Source of the DNA: Methylosinus sp. LW4
GTDB lineage: Bacteria > Pseudomonadota > Alphaproteobacteria > Rhizobiales > Beijerinckiaceae
Assembly: GCF_000379125.1 (NCBI RefSeq)
Contig: NZ_KB900626.1
Coordinates: forward strand, 2,738,667 to 2,802,666
DNA: 64,000 nucleotides
Reading direction: 5' to 3'
Shown here: positions 17,216-25,084 of the stretch, one piece after another
Numbering within the stretch: the stretch's first letter is position 1
Layout of the letters: each line of letters begins with the position of its first letter
The notes under the pieces: model-generated
Told to the model about the DNA's origin: nothing
Database searches by the model: none
What the model saw: only the letters and a program-made list of their open reading frames with translations
Program-made: the position numbers and the translations under genes

Positions 17216-19309
17216 ATGTATCGGTATGAGCGCGACTCGCGTTCCGAGGAGCGGGACCTCGATCCCGAGGAGCTCGCCGCAGCGATCCGCGCGGATCAGG
17301 CGCAAATGCTCGCCACCGGACAATCGGTGCTGGTCTTCAATGCGGCCAACGCCGCGATCGTCGCGAGCATTTTTCACGATTTCTACCCGCGCGCGCTGAT
17401 CGTCGCCTGGCTCGTCGCCATCGCGATCCTGGTCGTCGCGCGCATCATCCATGCGCGCCGCTTTCGCGCCATGCATCCCACGCCCGAAGCCGTGCGGCGC
17501 TTCCTCGCGCTGTGGACGCTCGGCTCGACGCTGACCGGCTGCCTCTGGGGTGCGGCCTCATCGGTCCTGTGGCTGACGCCGGACCCCGGCTATCACGCCT
17601 TCGCGCTTTTCGCCGCCGGCGGCATGGCGGCGGGCGCCATCGTCACCAATTCCGCGTATCTGCCGGCCATGTTCGGCTATATCGCGCCGGATGTGCTGCC
17701 CGCCATCGTCGGGCTCTTCGCGCGCGCGGAGTCGACCGCGTTGGCGATGGGCGCGCTGCTCACGGCCTTCACCGCCGTGCTCGTCATCATCGGCTTGCGC
17801 GCCCATGGCTGGCTGGTCTCGGTGTCGCGGCGCCGGCTGCAGCAGGAGGCGCTGTCGGCGGCGCTGCATCAGCGCAACGCTCTGCTGCACGCCGTCTCCA
17901 CCGCCGCGACCGAGCTCACCACCGCCGCCCCCAGCGCCGCCGCAATTCCCGATCTGCTCGAATCCGTCGGCGCGGCGATCGACGCCGATCGCATTCTCGT
18001 CTTCGAATCCGGCGCGGCGCCGGATGAGCCCCCGTCCCTGCTGCATTTCTGGCGGCGCGCGGACTCTCCGGTCGCGCTCGACGCCTCCTTCTTCGAGGCC
18101 GACGGGAGGCGCGCTTTTCTCTCCGGCCCGCTGCTCGCCGCTCTCGCCGAGCGCCGGCCGGTGACGGCCGCGACGCGCACGCTCGCGCCCGGCCCCGCCA
18201 AGAGCTTTCTCGAGCGCGCCGGCGTGCGCTCGGCGCTGTTCGCGCCCATCGTCGTCGACGATGCGCCCTGGGGCTGGGTGGAGGTGGAGGATTGCCGCAG
18301 CGAGCGCATTTGGAAGCCGGCCGAGATCGACGCGCTGCGCATACTCGGCGATCTCATCGGCGGCTCGCTGGCGCGGCAGCGCTATGTCGACCGGCTCCGC
18401 GACGCCAATGAGGTGGTGGAGCGCAGCCCGACTCTGCTGTTCCGCCTTCGCATGGACGGGAAAAATCCGCGCCTCGTCTATGTCTCCCACAATATCGCGC
18501 TGTTCGGCTATGATCCCTGGGAGCTGACCGATCCGGCGCGCTGCCTCGCCGATTGCGTTCACCCCGAGGATCTCGACAAGGTCGGCGCCTCGCTGGCGCG
18601 GGCGGCGGCGGACGGACGGCGCGGCGGCATGGTGGAGTTCCGCTTTCGGCGCCGCGACGGCGGCTATCGCTGGCTCGACGCCCGCTACGCCGCGCGCGAT
18701 CGGGCCGGCCGCTCGCAGCTGATCGAAGGCGTCGCGCTCGACGTGACCGAGCGCAAGGAGGTCGCGGATCAGATCGCCATCCTCGCGCAGACGGACGCGC
18801 TCACCGGCCTCGCCAATCGCCGCAGCTTCATCGACGCGCTGCGTCACGCCTTCGCCGACGCCGAAGCCGGCGGCGAGCCTTTCTCGCTGCTCTATATCGA
18901 CGTCGATCACTTCAAGGACGTCAACGACCGGCTGGGCCACGCCAGCGGCGACGCGCTGCTGGAAGCGCTCGCGACGCGGCTGAGGAGCCATTGCCGCGCC
19001 GGCGATGTCGTCGCGCGGCTCGGCGGCGACGAATTCGCGATATTGCAATCCAGCTCGCGCGACGCCGCCAGCGCCTCCGTCATGGCGACGAAAATCTGCG
19101 CGCTCTCGGCCGAGCCCTATCTGCTGCCCGGCGGCGCGCGGCGCGCCACGGTGAGCGTCGGCGTCGCTCTCTTCGCCTCCGCTCTGGAGGGGCCGGACGC
19201 CATGCTGGCGCGCGCCGACCGAGCGCTCTATCGCGCCAAGGAGAATGGCAGAAACCAATATCGCATCTATTCCGAGACGCAGGAGCCGGCGAATAGTTTC
19301 TCGATTTGA
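17216..19309 (+). CDS. Membrane GAF/PAS diguanylate cyclase
   Basis: 697 residues. After a charged N-terminus come several membrane segments (about residues 45-205), then a coiled linker, a GAF-like domain (about 240-390), a PAS domain with PAC motif (about 405-520, ending DVTERK) and a C-terminal GGDEF domain (RLGGDEF near 601). There is no EAL domain, so it is expected to make cyclic-di-GMP. It follows the GAF-GGDEF-EAL gene by 172 bases in the same direction. A membrane sensor plus PAS suggests sensing of redox or an envelope cue, which is inference. Confidence 0.82.
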   Translation: MYRYERDSRSEERDLDPEELAAAIRADQAQMLATGQSVLVFNAANAAIVASIFHDFYPRALIVAWLVAIAILVVARIIHARRFRAMHPTPEAVRRFLALWTLGSTLTGCLWGAASSVLWLTPDPGYHAFALFAAGGMAAGAIVTNSAYLPAMFGYIAPDVLPAIVGLFARAESTALAMGALLTAFTAVLVIIGLRAHGWLVSVSRRRLQQEALSAALHQRNALLHAVSTAATELTTAAPSAAAIPDLLESVGAAIDADRILVFESGAAPDEPPSLLHFWRRADSPVALDASFFEADGRRAFLSGPLLAALAERRPVTAATRTLAPGPAKSFLERAGVRSALFAPIVVDDAPWGWVEVEDCRSERIWKPAEIDALRILGDLIGGSLARQRYVDRLRDANEVVERSPTLLFRLRMDGKNPRLVYVSHNIALFGYDPWELTDPARCLADCVHPEDLDKVGASLARAAADGRRGGMVEFRFRRRDGGYRWLDARYAARDRAGRSQLIEGVALDVTERKEVADQIAILAQTDALTGLANRRSFIDALRHAFADAEAGGEPFSLLYIDVDHFKDVNDRLGHASGDALLEALATRLRSHCRAGDVVARLGGDEFAILQSSSRDAASASVMATKICALSAEPYLLPGGARRATVSVGVALFASALEGPDAMLARADRALYRAKENGRNQYRIYSETQEPANSFSI

Positions 19310-19356
19310 ATTTTGCGGACCGCGCCGCCATCATAGGGGCGCGCAAGCACGCAGCT

Positions 19357-19391
19357 GATTTCATACAGGCGATTTCATTCAGGTGACTTCA
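19357..19391. repeat. Three imperfect 14-bp tandem repeats running into a start codon
   Basis: GATTTCATACAGG (19357-19369), GATTTCATTCAGG (19371-19383) and a partial copy GACTTCATG (19385-19393) repeat with a 14-base period. The ATG of the following VOC gene lies in the third copy, and its AGG ribosome-binding element lies in the second. Confidence 0.7.
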
Positions 19392-19771
19392 TGCCCCCGA
19401 CGCTCTCCACTTGGGCCTTTGTGCTCGCCGTTCCCGATCTCGACGCCAGCGCCGGCTATTTTCGCGACGTGCTCGGCTTCGAGCTGCTGTGGCCGGAGGC
19501 CACGGATTGGCGCTTGGTTCAGCGCGACAATGTCCGCGTGATGCTGGGCCATTGCCCCACCGACGCGCCGCCCACCACGCTCGGCTCCCACAATCTCTTC
19601 GGCTATGTGAATGTGAACGACATCGACGCGCTCCACGCCGAGATCGCCGCCCGCGGCGCGCTCTGCACCCCGCCGGCCGATCGCCCCTATGGAATGCGCG
19701 AGATCGTCGTCACAACGATCGACGGGCATCGCATTTTGTTCGGGCAGGCGATCGGCGGCGGGGTGGGGTGA
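19391..19771 (+). CDS. VOC-family (glyoxalase/bleomycin-resistance-like) protein
   Basis: 126 residues, one vicinal-oxygen-chelate module pair: VLAVPDLDASAGYFRDVLGFELLW at the N-terminus and a C-terminal half with VNVNDIDALHAEIAARG and IDGHRILFGQ. Such proteins are metal-dependent isomerases, dioxygenases or antibiotic-binding proteins; the substrate cannot be named. The start codon lies in a 14-bp tandem repeat. No operon partner. Confidence 0.75.
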   Translation: MPPTLSTWAFVLAVPDLDASAGYFRDVLGFELLWPEATDWRLVQRDNVRVMLGHCPTDAPPTTLGSHNLFGYVNVNDIDALHAEIAARGALCTPPADRPYGMREIVVTTIDGHRILFGQAIGGGVG

Positions 19772-19903
19772 TGGCGAGCGCGATGATGCGCAAGGAGCGG
19801 TCATGCGCCGCAGACGGCCAGAGGACCCGCTTTTCGGAGTTCGCGGACCTTCGCCCGCGCAGGATATCACGTCGTTTGCGCATGGCTGGAACCGATGCGG
19901 GCC

Positions 19904-20914
19904 TCAGCCACACAGTGCGGGAGCCTTTTCGTCGACGAGCCTTCGATTCGAAGGCCTCTCCGCTTGGTTCGTCGCACCGGTTCGCCATCCGAGCGCGCTT
20001 GCGCGCGCTTCCGCAAATCTAGGATGTTTTTCGAGTTCCGAGGAAAAAAGTCCAGCCACCAGCTCGTCGATACGCGCGCGCAGCTCTTCTCGTCGCTTGC
20101 ATTTGGATTTTGTCGTCGACGATGTCACCGGTAAGGCGAAGCCTTCGGCTACGCGCGCTCCGCCGCGTTCGAGCCAAAAAGCGTCATAATCTGCGCGCAT
20201 CCGCTGGCGTTGCCACCAGGCGTCGGCGTTGATCGAATGAGTGTCGTTCGATACCGCGAGAATCCGCCGCGCGCCCATGGCTCGGGCGAAATGCGTCGCC
20301 GCCAGGAAGACCGCCATTTTGGGACGCACCCCCCAGAGAGCCCGCGTCGCTTTCACGATCCGCGTTTTGGCGTCGGGGCCGCAGTGCGACGATGGTCCTT
20401 GCAGTCCCCCGATCAAAAGGCAGGGCTCTCCATCTTGTCGGTTGGCGAGCACAAAGGTCAGCTTCGCGAGTTCGAGACCGTCCGCAGCGTCGCTCAATAC
20501 CAAACTCAGCTCCCCCTCCTTGTAGCAATATTCCGCAGGGCGTAGCGACAACCGATAAGTTGCGCCGTTCTTTCCAGATAGAATTCCGAGCTCTAGACTC
20601 GATCTTCCCCAAGAAACGGCGACAAGAGCCGGAATAGCGTCACCAATCAAATTATAGTGATCCGTTAAAATCGACACGCGCTGTGATAGCGAGAGGCGAT
20701 ACAGGGCATAATTAGAAAACGGCTTTTTGATACATTGCGTCGGAGCGGCTCCGAACTGAAGTTTTTCTCCGAAAGCTTCGAGAAAATTCAGCCATGCCGC
20801 TGTGGCGCGCATATCCCGCAACGACGACAGGAAGAATATTCCCGCTCGAAATGCCGATTCATTTTCTGCGATCACGCAGACGTCCCGCCATATCGTCCGT
20901 ATCGCTTCTTGCAC
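19904..20914 (-). CDS. DUF535 (VirK/YbjX-like) protein
   Basis: About 336 residues. The central part (DHYNLI, LRPAEYCYKEGELSL, LLIGGLQGPS, LAATHFARAMGARRILAVSN) matches my recollection of the DUF535/VirK-YbjX family, linked in enterobacteria to virulence and resistance to cationic peptides; the biochemical role is unknown. The frame is open to a TTG at 20929, but a GGAGG sequence lies at 20919-20923 inside that extension, so a GTG at 20914 or 20917 is more plausible. Base composition is lower in GC than in flanking genes, especially in the 5' half, hinting at horizontal origin. Confidence 0.6.
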   Translation of the reverse strand: MQEAIRTIWRDVCVIAENESAFRAGIFFLSSLRDMRATAAWLNFLEAFGEKLQFGAAPTQCIKKPFSNYALYRLSLSQRVSILTDHYNLIGDAIPALVAVSWGRSSLELGILSGKNGATYRLSLRPAEYCYKEGELSLVLSDAADGLELAKLTFVLANRQDGEPCLLIGGLQGPSSHCGPDAKTRIVKATRALWGVRPKMAVFLAATHFARAMGARRILAVSNDTHSINADAWWQRQRMRADYDAFWLERGGARVAEGFALPVTSSTTKSKCKRREELRARIDELVAGLFSSELEKHPRFAEARASALGWRTGATNQAERPSNRRLVDEKAPALCG

Positions 20915-21218
20915 CACGCCTCCAAACAAACGACTGTTTCGACACGGCTTCGCACGTTGCGTCGATCGCCATTCGATAGGTCATGACGGATCAACATTAA
21001 CTATCTGTAATGTAGCGTACACATTGCAGCAATAATTTGTCCAGTCAGGCTCGAGGTCGGATATGGATCGAGAAAGAGCGCGGCGTCGGTCGCCCAGGAT
21101 CTGTCGATCGAGGGCTTTCGGATAGCGGGAGCCGATTTAGGTCTTCGACGCAGACCGTCGAGGGTCAGAACCCCCGCCCCCATTCCCGTCCGCGCCTCGT
21201 CGCGGTAGACTTACCCCC
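20915..21218. other. Intergenic region with low-GC core
   Basis: About 300 bases between divergent genes. The stretch 20978-21050 is AT-rich for this genome and contains a short inverted repeat AATGT/ACATT (21009-21025), so promoters for both genes probably lie here. A 61-codon open frame (21037-21222) has no family resemblance and no ribosome site, so I did not call it. Confidence 0.4.
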
Positions 21219-22115
21219 ATGACCGACGCCCCCATCCGCTATGTCGAGCCCGTGTTTCGTCCGCCCAGCGAGGCGGAGTCGCTGATATTGCCCGTCACCG
21301 ATGGATGCTCGTGGAATCGTTGCAGCTTCTGCGAGATGTACACCGCGCCGCAGAAGCGCTTCCGTCCGCGGGACGAGGCGGAGGTGATGGAGAGCATAAA
21401 GCGCTGCGGCGAGATTTATGGGGCCTCGGTCGCGCGCGTGTTTCTGGCCGATGGCGACGCCATGACCTTGTCGACGCGCCGTCTCGCCGCCATTCTCGAA
21501 GCGATCCGCCGCGAGCTGCCGGGCGTGCGGCGCGTGTCGAGCTATTGCCTGCCGCGCAATGTGAGCCGCAAATCCGTCGCCGAGCTGCGCGATCTCGCCG
21601 CGCTCGGCCTGTCGCTCGTCTATGTCGGCGCGGAATCGGGCGATGACGATGTGCTGGCGCGGGTTCAGAAGGGCGAGACCTTCGCCTCCAGCCGCGACGC
21701 GCTGGAGAAGCTCGGCGCGGCCGGGATCAAGCGCTCGGTGATGATCCTCAACGGGCTCGGCGGCGCCGCGCTCAGCGAGGCGCATGCGGAAAATTCCGCC
21801 GCGCTGATCAACGCCGCGCAACCGGAGTTTCTGGCGACTCTGGTCGTCAGCTTCCCCAAGGGCGAGGCGCGGTTTCGCGCCGATTTCCCTGATTTCGCGC
21901 CGCTCGACGTGCCGGGGCTGCTGCGCGAGATGGAGCGCTTCCTCTCGCGGCTGGAATTGCGGCGCACCGTGTTCCGCAGCGACCACGCCTCCAATTGGCT
22001 CGTGCTGCGCGGCACGCTCGGCGCCGACAAGCCGCGCCTGCTGGAGCAGCTCCGCGCCGCCATCGCCGCGCCGGAGGCGGCTCCGCTGCGGCCCGCCTGG
22101 GCGCGGGGACTGTAG
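21219..22115 (+). CDS. Radical SAM protein of unknown substrate
   Basis: 298 residues. The cluster-binding cysteines are C30, C35 and C38 in GCSWNRCSFCEMY, a CX4CX2C spacing rather than the usual CX3CX2C, characteristic of a widespread unassigned radical SAM group. A SAM-binding region (FLADGDAM) and later strands typical of the TIM-barrel (YVGAESGDDDVL, SVMILNGLGG) follow. No extra Fe-S or B12 domain. Substrate unknown; neighbours give no clue. Confidence 0.82.
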   Translation: MTDAPIRYVEPVFRPPSEAESLILPVTDGCSWNRCSFCEMYTAPQKRFRPRDEAEVMESIKRCGEIYGASVARVFLADGDAMTLSTRRLAAILEAIRRELPGVRRVSSYCLPRNVSRKSVAELRDLAALGLSLVYVGAESGDDDVLARVQKGETFASSRDALEKLGAAGIKRSVMILNGLGGAALSEAHAENSAALINAAQPEFLATLVVSFPKGEARFRADFPDFAPLDVPGLLREMERFLSRLELRRTVFRSDHASNWLVLRGTLGADKPRLLEQLRAAIAAPEAAPLRPAWARGL

Positions 22116-22219
22116 GCGTCCTTCCGCACTATGCGCCAGCGCACATCGCCCTCGGCGAGCAGAACCTATGCTGCGTTCGGTCGATCGGAATCGGCCAGTC
22201 GATGAGGAAAGATGCGCGC

Positions 22220-22414
22220 ATGATCAGAATCGAGCTCGAGCCGCAGATCGCCAAGGAGCTGCTGATCGTCCTGGAACGGCGTCTGATGACGATTCACGAG
22301 GTGGAGCAGCGGCTGAAATCCGCCGAGTTCGGCTCGGCCGAGCAGGAGAAGGAGGCGCTCATTCCGATCATCATCGCGCTGGAGAGCGCGCTGAAGATCC
22401 CGCCGCATCAATAG
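22220..22414 (+). CDS. Small conserved-looking helical protein
   Basis: 64 residues, mostly helical, starting MIRIELEPQIAKELLIVLERR and containing HEVEQRLKSAEFGSAEQEKEAL. GAGGAAAG lies 9-15 bases upstream of ATG 22220; an ATG at 22202 in the same frame is possible but has no ribosome site. I do not recognise a family. The amphipathic pattern suggests a small dimeric or protein-binding helix bundle. Confidence 0.5.
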   Translation: MIRIELEPQIAKELLIVLERRLMTIHEVEQRLKSAEFGSAEQEKEALIPIIIALESALKIPPHQ

Positions 22415-22479
22415 GGCGCGTGCGCCCGCGCGCGAGAGCGGCTATGCTCGCCGCCTCTCACCCCGCATGAGGCGCCAAT

Positions 22480-22920
22480 ATGCAATTTCTCCACACGATG
22501 ATCCGCGTCGGCGATCTCGACCGCTCGCTGGACTTCTTCTGCAACAAGCTCGGCCTCGTCGAGGCGCGCCGCACCGAGAATGAGAAGGGCCGCTTCACCC
22601 TCGTCTATCTCGCCGCGCCGGACGATCTTCCGCAGGCGAAAGACGCAGGCGCGCCGCTCGTCGAGCTCACCTATAATTGGGACGAGCATGACTATGCGGG
22701 CGGCCGCAATTTCGGCCACCTCGCTTTTGCGGTCGACGATATCTACGCGCTATGCGCGCGGCTGCAGGCGGCGGGCGTGACGATCAATCGTCCGCCGCGC
22801 GACGGCTATATGGCCTTCATCCGCTCGCCCGATCAAATCTCGATCGAGCTGCTGCAGAAAGGCGCGCCGCTGCCGCCGGCCGAGCCCTGGAGCTCCATGC
22901 CCAACTCCGGCGCCTGGTGA
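22480..22920 (+). CDS. gloA: Lactoylglutathione lyase (glyoxalase I)
   Basis: 146-residue VOC protein with near-complete GloA features: H5 of [14 protein letters not shown], a central VELTYNWD with E as metal ligand, [10 protein letters not shown] with the second histidine, and [12 protein letters not shown] at the end. It converts the methylglyoxal-glutathione hemithioacetal to S-lactoylglutathione, detoxifying methylglyoxal. Length is normal for the Ni/Co-dependent bacterial class. No glyoxalase II gene is adjacent. Confidence 0.9.
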   Translation: MQFLHTMIRVGDLDRSLDFFCNKLGLVEARRTENEKGRFTLVYLAAPDDLPQAKDAGAPLVELTYNWDEHDYAGGRNFGHLAFAVDDIYALCARLQAAGVTINRPPRDGYMAFIRSPDQISIELLQKGAPLPPAEPWSSMPNSGAW

Positions 22921-22936
22921 ACGCTGGTATAGACGC

Positions 22937-23224
22937 TCAGTAATAATAGTAGCGACGGCGACGCCAGTAACGCGGCCGATAATACCGGCGCCAGTAGCGG
23001 CGGCGCCAGCGCGGCCGCCAGACGCGGCGGCGATAGTACCAATAGGTCTTTTCGACCTGCGCCCGCTCGAGATCCTCCGCCGTCGCCACGGCGGCCTCGG
23101 GAGCCGGCTCCGGCGCCCGCGGCGTCTCGAGCGGCGCGACCGAGGTGAGGGCGTCGGCAGGACCGGCGACCAGCGCCGCCGCCGCGCCGATGACGAAAAA
23201 TTTCATGAAAGAGCGACGTTCCAT
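22937..23224 (-). CDS. Tat-signal peptide protein with Arg/Tyr/Trp-rich tail
   Basis: 95 residues. The N-terminus ERRSFMKFF fits a twin-arginine signal, followed by a short hydrophobic stretch ending near PADA. A Pro/Ala/Glu linker leads to a C-terminal 37 residues made almost only of Arg, Tyr and Trp (YWYYRRRVWRPRW and ending RRRRYYYY). Net charge of the tail is very high. Similar small exported proteins with basic aromatic tails occur in related methylotrophs as far as I recall, but no function is established. The tail suggests binding to nucleic acid, LPS or peptidoglycan (inference). Confidence 0.65.
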   Translation of the reverse strand: MERRSFMKFFVIGAAAALVAGPADALTSVAPLETPRAPEPAPEAAVATAEDLERAQVEKTYWYYRRRVWRPRWRRRYWRRYYRPRYWRRRRYYYY

Positions 23225-23592
23225 CGACTTTCCTCCGTAAAAGCCGTCGCGACCGGCGCGGGACGCGCCCGCGCGAGCGGCTCATCCTCAAAGAAATCGG
23301 GCCATCCCGGCGGCCGGCAAGGCCTTCGCCGTTTTTCCGCCGTGCCCCGGGGGTAAAAGGTCGAATGACGATGAAACCTTTTTGGAACTACGGCGTTTTG
23401 CTTACGCGGCGCCCGGCGGCACAGCCGAATGATCGAATAGATTCGAATGAAACGGAGTTTTGTGACGATAGAGCGGCAAAAATGACGACAGCGCTTCTCA
23501 AAATTTGGTCCGGCTTTTGCGTGGGCGTCGCGGTTCAGGCGGCGGAACGGCGTCTCGGACGGAAGCCGACAATCGGACGCCGCGAGAAGACT
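23225..23592. other. Divergent intergenic region with hairpin
   Basis: 368 bases between divergent small genes. AAAAGGT (23355-23361) pairs with ACCTTTT (23376-23382) around a 14-base loop. Bases 23380-23480 are relatively AT-rich and probably contain the promoter of the gene at 23593. The frame of that gene is open back to 23365, but the translated sequence there looks non-coding. Confidence 0.4.
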
Positions 23593-24033
23593 ATGGGAAT
23601 TCCGAAAATGCATTCCGACGGAGCAGGAGAGTTTCGTTCGCAGGACGGAGAAAAGGTCATGCTCGTCACCGATCTGATCCATTCATGCTCGAACGACAAG
23701 GTCGCGCAGGCCGCGACTTTCTGCATCGGAGGCGTTTTCGCCGAGAGAGTCCGCGCCGTCGCGCAGGAGAATGGCGTCAGCGCGGGACGTTTCGTCTCTG
23801 TCGTGGTGCGCGATTTCGCGCAGAGGGCCGATGAGGCGGAGCGCGCGCAGCTGGCGCGCGAGATGGCCGGCTGCGATCAGCCGATCCTCAGCGGGCTGCG
23901 CAAGGTGGTCGAGAAGGCGCTGGAAGGCGGCGCGCAATTCGCCGATGACGTGAAAGGCTTCGGTCTGCCTTTCCTTCGCGACGGCGGGCTCTCCTTCGAC
24001 GCCGCGGCTCGCCTGCAACGCGCCGCGCGCTGA
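23593..24033 (+). CDS. Hypothetical cytoplasmic protein
   Basis: 146 residues from ATG 23593 (GAGAAG seven bases before it). Sequence of note: KVMLVTDLIHSC, KVAQAATFCIGGVFAERVRAVAQENGVSAGRFVSVVVRDFAQRADE, then a helical C-terminus. The middle part, with an even helix-turn-helix-like spacing after a short strand, could be a DNA- or protein-binding helical bundle, but I recognise no family. No signal peptide or membrane segment. Confidence 0.5.
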   Translation: MGIPKMHSDGAGEFRSQDGEKVMLVTDLIHSCSNDKVAQAATFCIGGVFAERVRAVAQENGVSAGRFVSVVVRDFAQRADEAERAQLAREMAGCDQPILSGLRKVVEKALEGGAQFADDVKGFGLPFLRDGGLSFDAAARLQRAAR

Positions 24034-24139
24034 GGCGCGCGTCGCGCTTCTCGCCAGCGGCCTCTCTTGCCGTCGGCGCGCCCAGCGGCGACAATAGCGC
24101 CGCTCGGCCGTCTCTTGGTCGAATCGGCAAAGGCGGGGC

Positions 24140-24793
24140 ATGGCGGGACTGATCGACGAAGCGCAGATCGTCTCCATTCTGACGACCTATGGCTATTGGG
24201 CCATATTCTTCATCGTCGCGCTGGAGAGCGCCGGCATACCGCTCCCCGGCGAGACGACATTGGTCGGCGCGGCCATTTACGCCGGCCACTCCGGCAATAT
24301 CGACGTTCGCTTCGTCATTCTGGCCGCGGCGGCCGGCGCGATCTTCGGCGACAATATCGGCTTTTGGGTCGGGCGCGAGTTCGGCGTGCGGCTGCTGATG
24401 CGCTATGGCGCGCATATCGGCGTCGGGCCGCCGCAATTGCGGCTCGGGCAATATCTCTTCATGCGCTGGGGCGGCGCCATCGTGTTCTTCGGGCGCTTCA
24501 TCGCGCTGCTGCGCATATTGGCGGCCGTGCTCGCCGGCGCCAATCGCTTCGATCCGGTGAAGTTCCTGGCCTATAACGCCGCGGGCGGCATTTGCTGGGC
24601 GCTGGTCTTCGGCCTCGGCGGCTATGTCTTCGGCGCGGCCATCCATCGAATCGCCGGCCCGATCGGCTGGCTCGGCCTCGCCGGCGCGATTCTCGGCGCC
24701 TTCCTGCTGTGGCGCTATTGGAAAATCCACGAGGAGCGGCTGACGAAGGAGGCCGAGGCGCATTTCGAGCGCATCGATCGTCGTCCGCCGTGA
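24140..24793 (+). CDS. DedA/SNARE-associated family membrane protein
   Basis: 217-residue inner-membrane protein of the DedA superfamily, members of which flip lipids such as undecaprenyl phosphate or phosphatidylethanolamine. Family marks: ESAGIPLPGETTLVGAA near residue 28, GAIFGDNIGFWVGREFG near 70, and FFGRFIALLRILAAVLAGANR near 115, plus four or more hydrophobic helices and a charged cytoplasmic tail. It stands alone; the next gene is convergent. Confidence 0.88.
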   Translation: MAGLIDEAQIVSILTTYGYWAIFFIVALESAGIPLPGETTLVGAAIYAGHSGNIDVRFVILAAAAGAIFGDNIGFWVGREFGVRLLMRYGAHIGVGPPQLRLGQYLFMRWGGAIVFFGRFIALLRILAAVLAGANRFDPVKFLAYNAAGGICWALVFGLGGYVFGAAIHRIAGPIGWLGLAGAILGAFLLWRYWKIHEERLTKEAEAHFERIDRRPP

Positions 24794-24803
24794 CGCGAAG
24801 CCG

Positions 24804-25081
24804 TCAGCTATGCGCGAGGCGAGCGAGCGCCAAAACAGCGCCGAGAATGACGAGCGTCTGAAAGCCGATCGTTCCGAACAGCCATTTGATGATCTCGGCT
24901 TTCGTGGCCTCGATCTTCGCCACGAGACGCAGCTCGGCTTTTTCGATCTTCGACTCCAGGTCCGTCTTTACGGTGCCAGATCGGCCTTCGTCGCCAGTTC
25001 CTGGCTCGTCGCCTCGGCAAAAGCCTCCGCTGTCGCCTTGGCCTGAGCATGCGGAACGCCCGCGGCCTCGAGCTTCTCCAT
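24804..25081 (-). pseudogene. DUF1640-like coiled-coil membrane protein, frameshifted
   Basis: The ATG at 25081 begins MEKLEAAGVPHAQAKATAEA and runs to TKADLAP, where a TAA stops it at codon 37. One base later in phase, the next frame continues the protein perfectly as VKTDLESKIEKAELRLVAKIEATKAEIIKWLF and a C-terminal membrane helix (FQTLVILGAVLALARL). The whole matches the DUF1640-type layout (helix, coiled coil, C-terminal anchor). A one-base deletion near 24980 explains it. It is either a recent pseudogene or a sequencing error. It begins four bases after the upstream Ada-like gene stops. Confidence 0.75.
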
Positions 25082-25084
25082 GCC

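Noticed and set aside
21037-21222. Plus-strand frame of 61 codons before the radical SAM gene
   Set aside because: No ribosome site, composition unlike a protein, and it overlaps the true start of the next gene.
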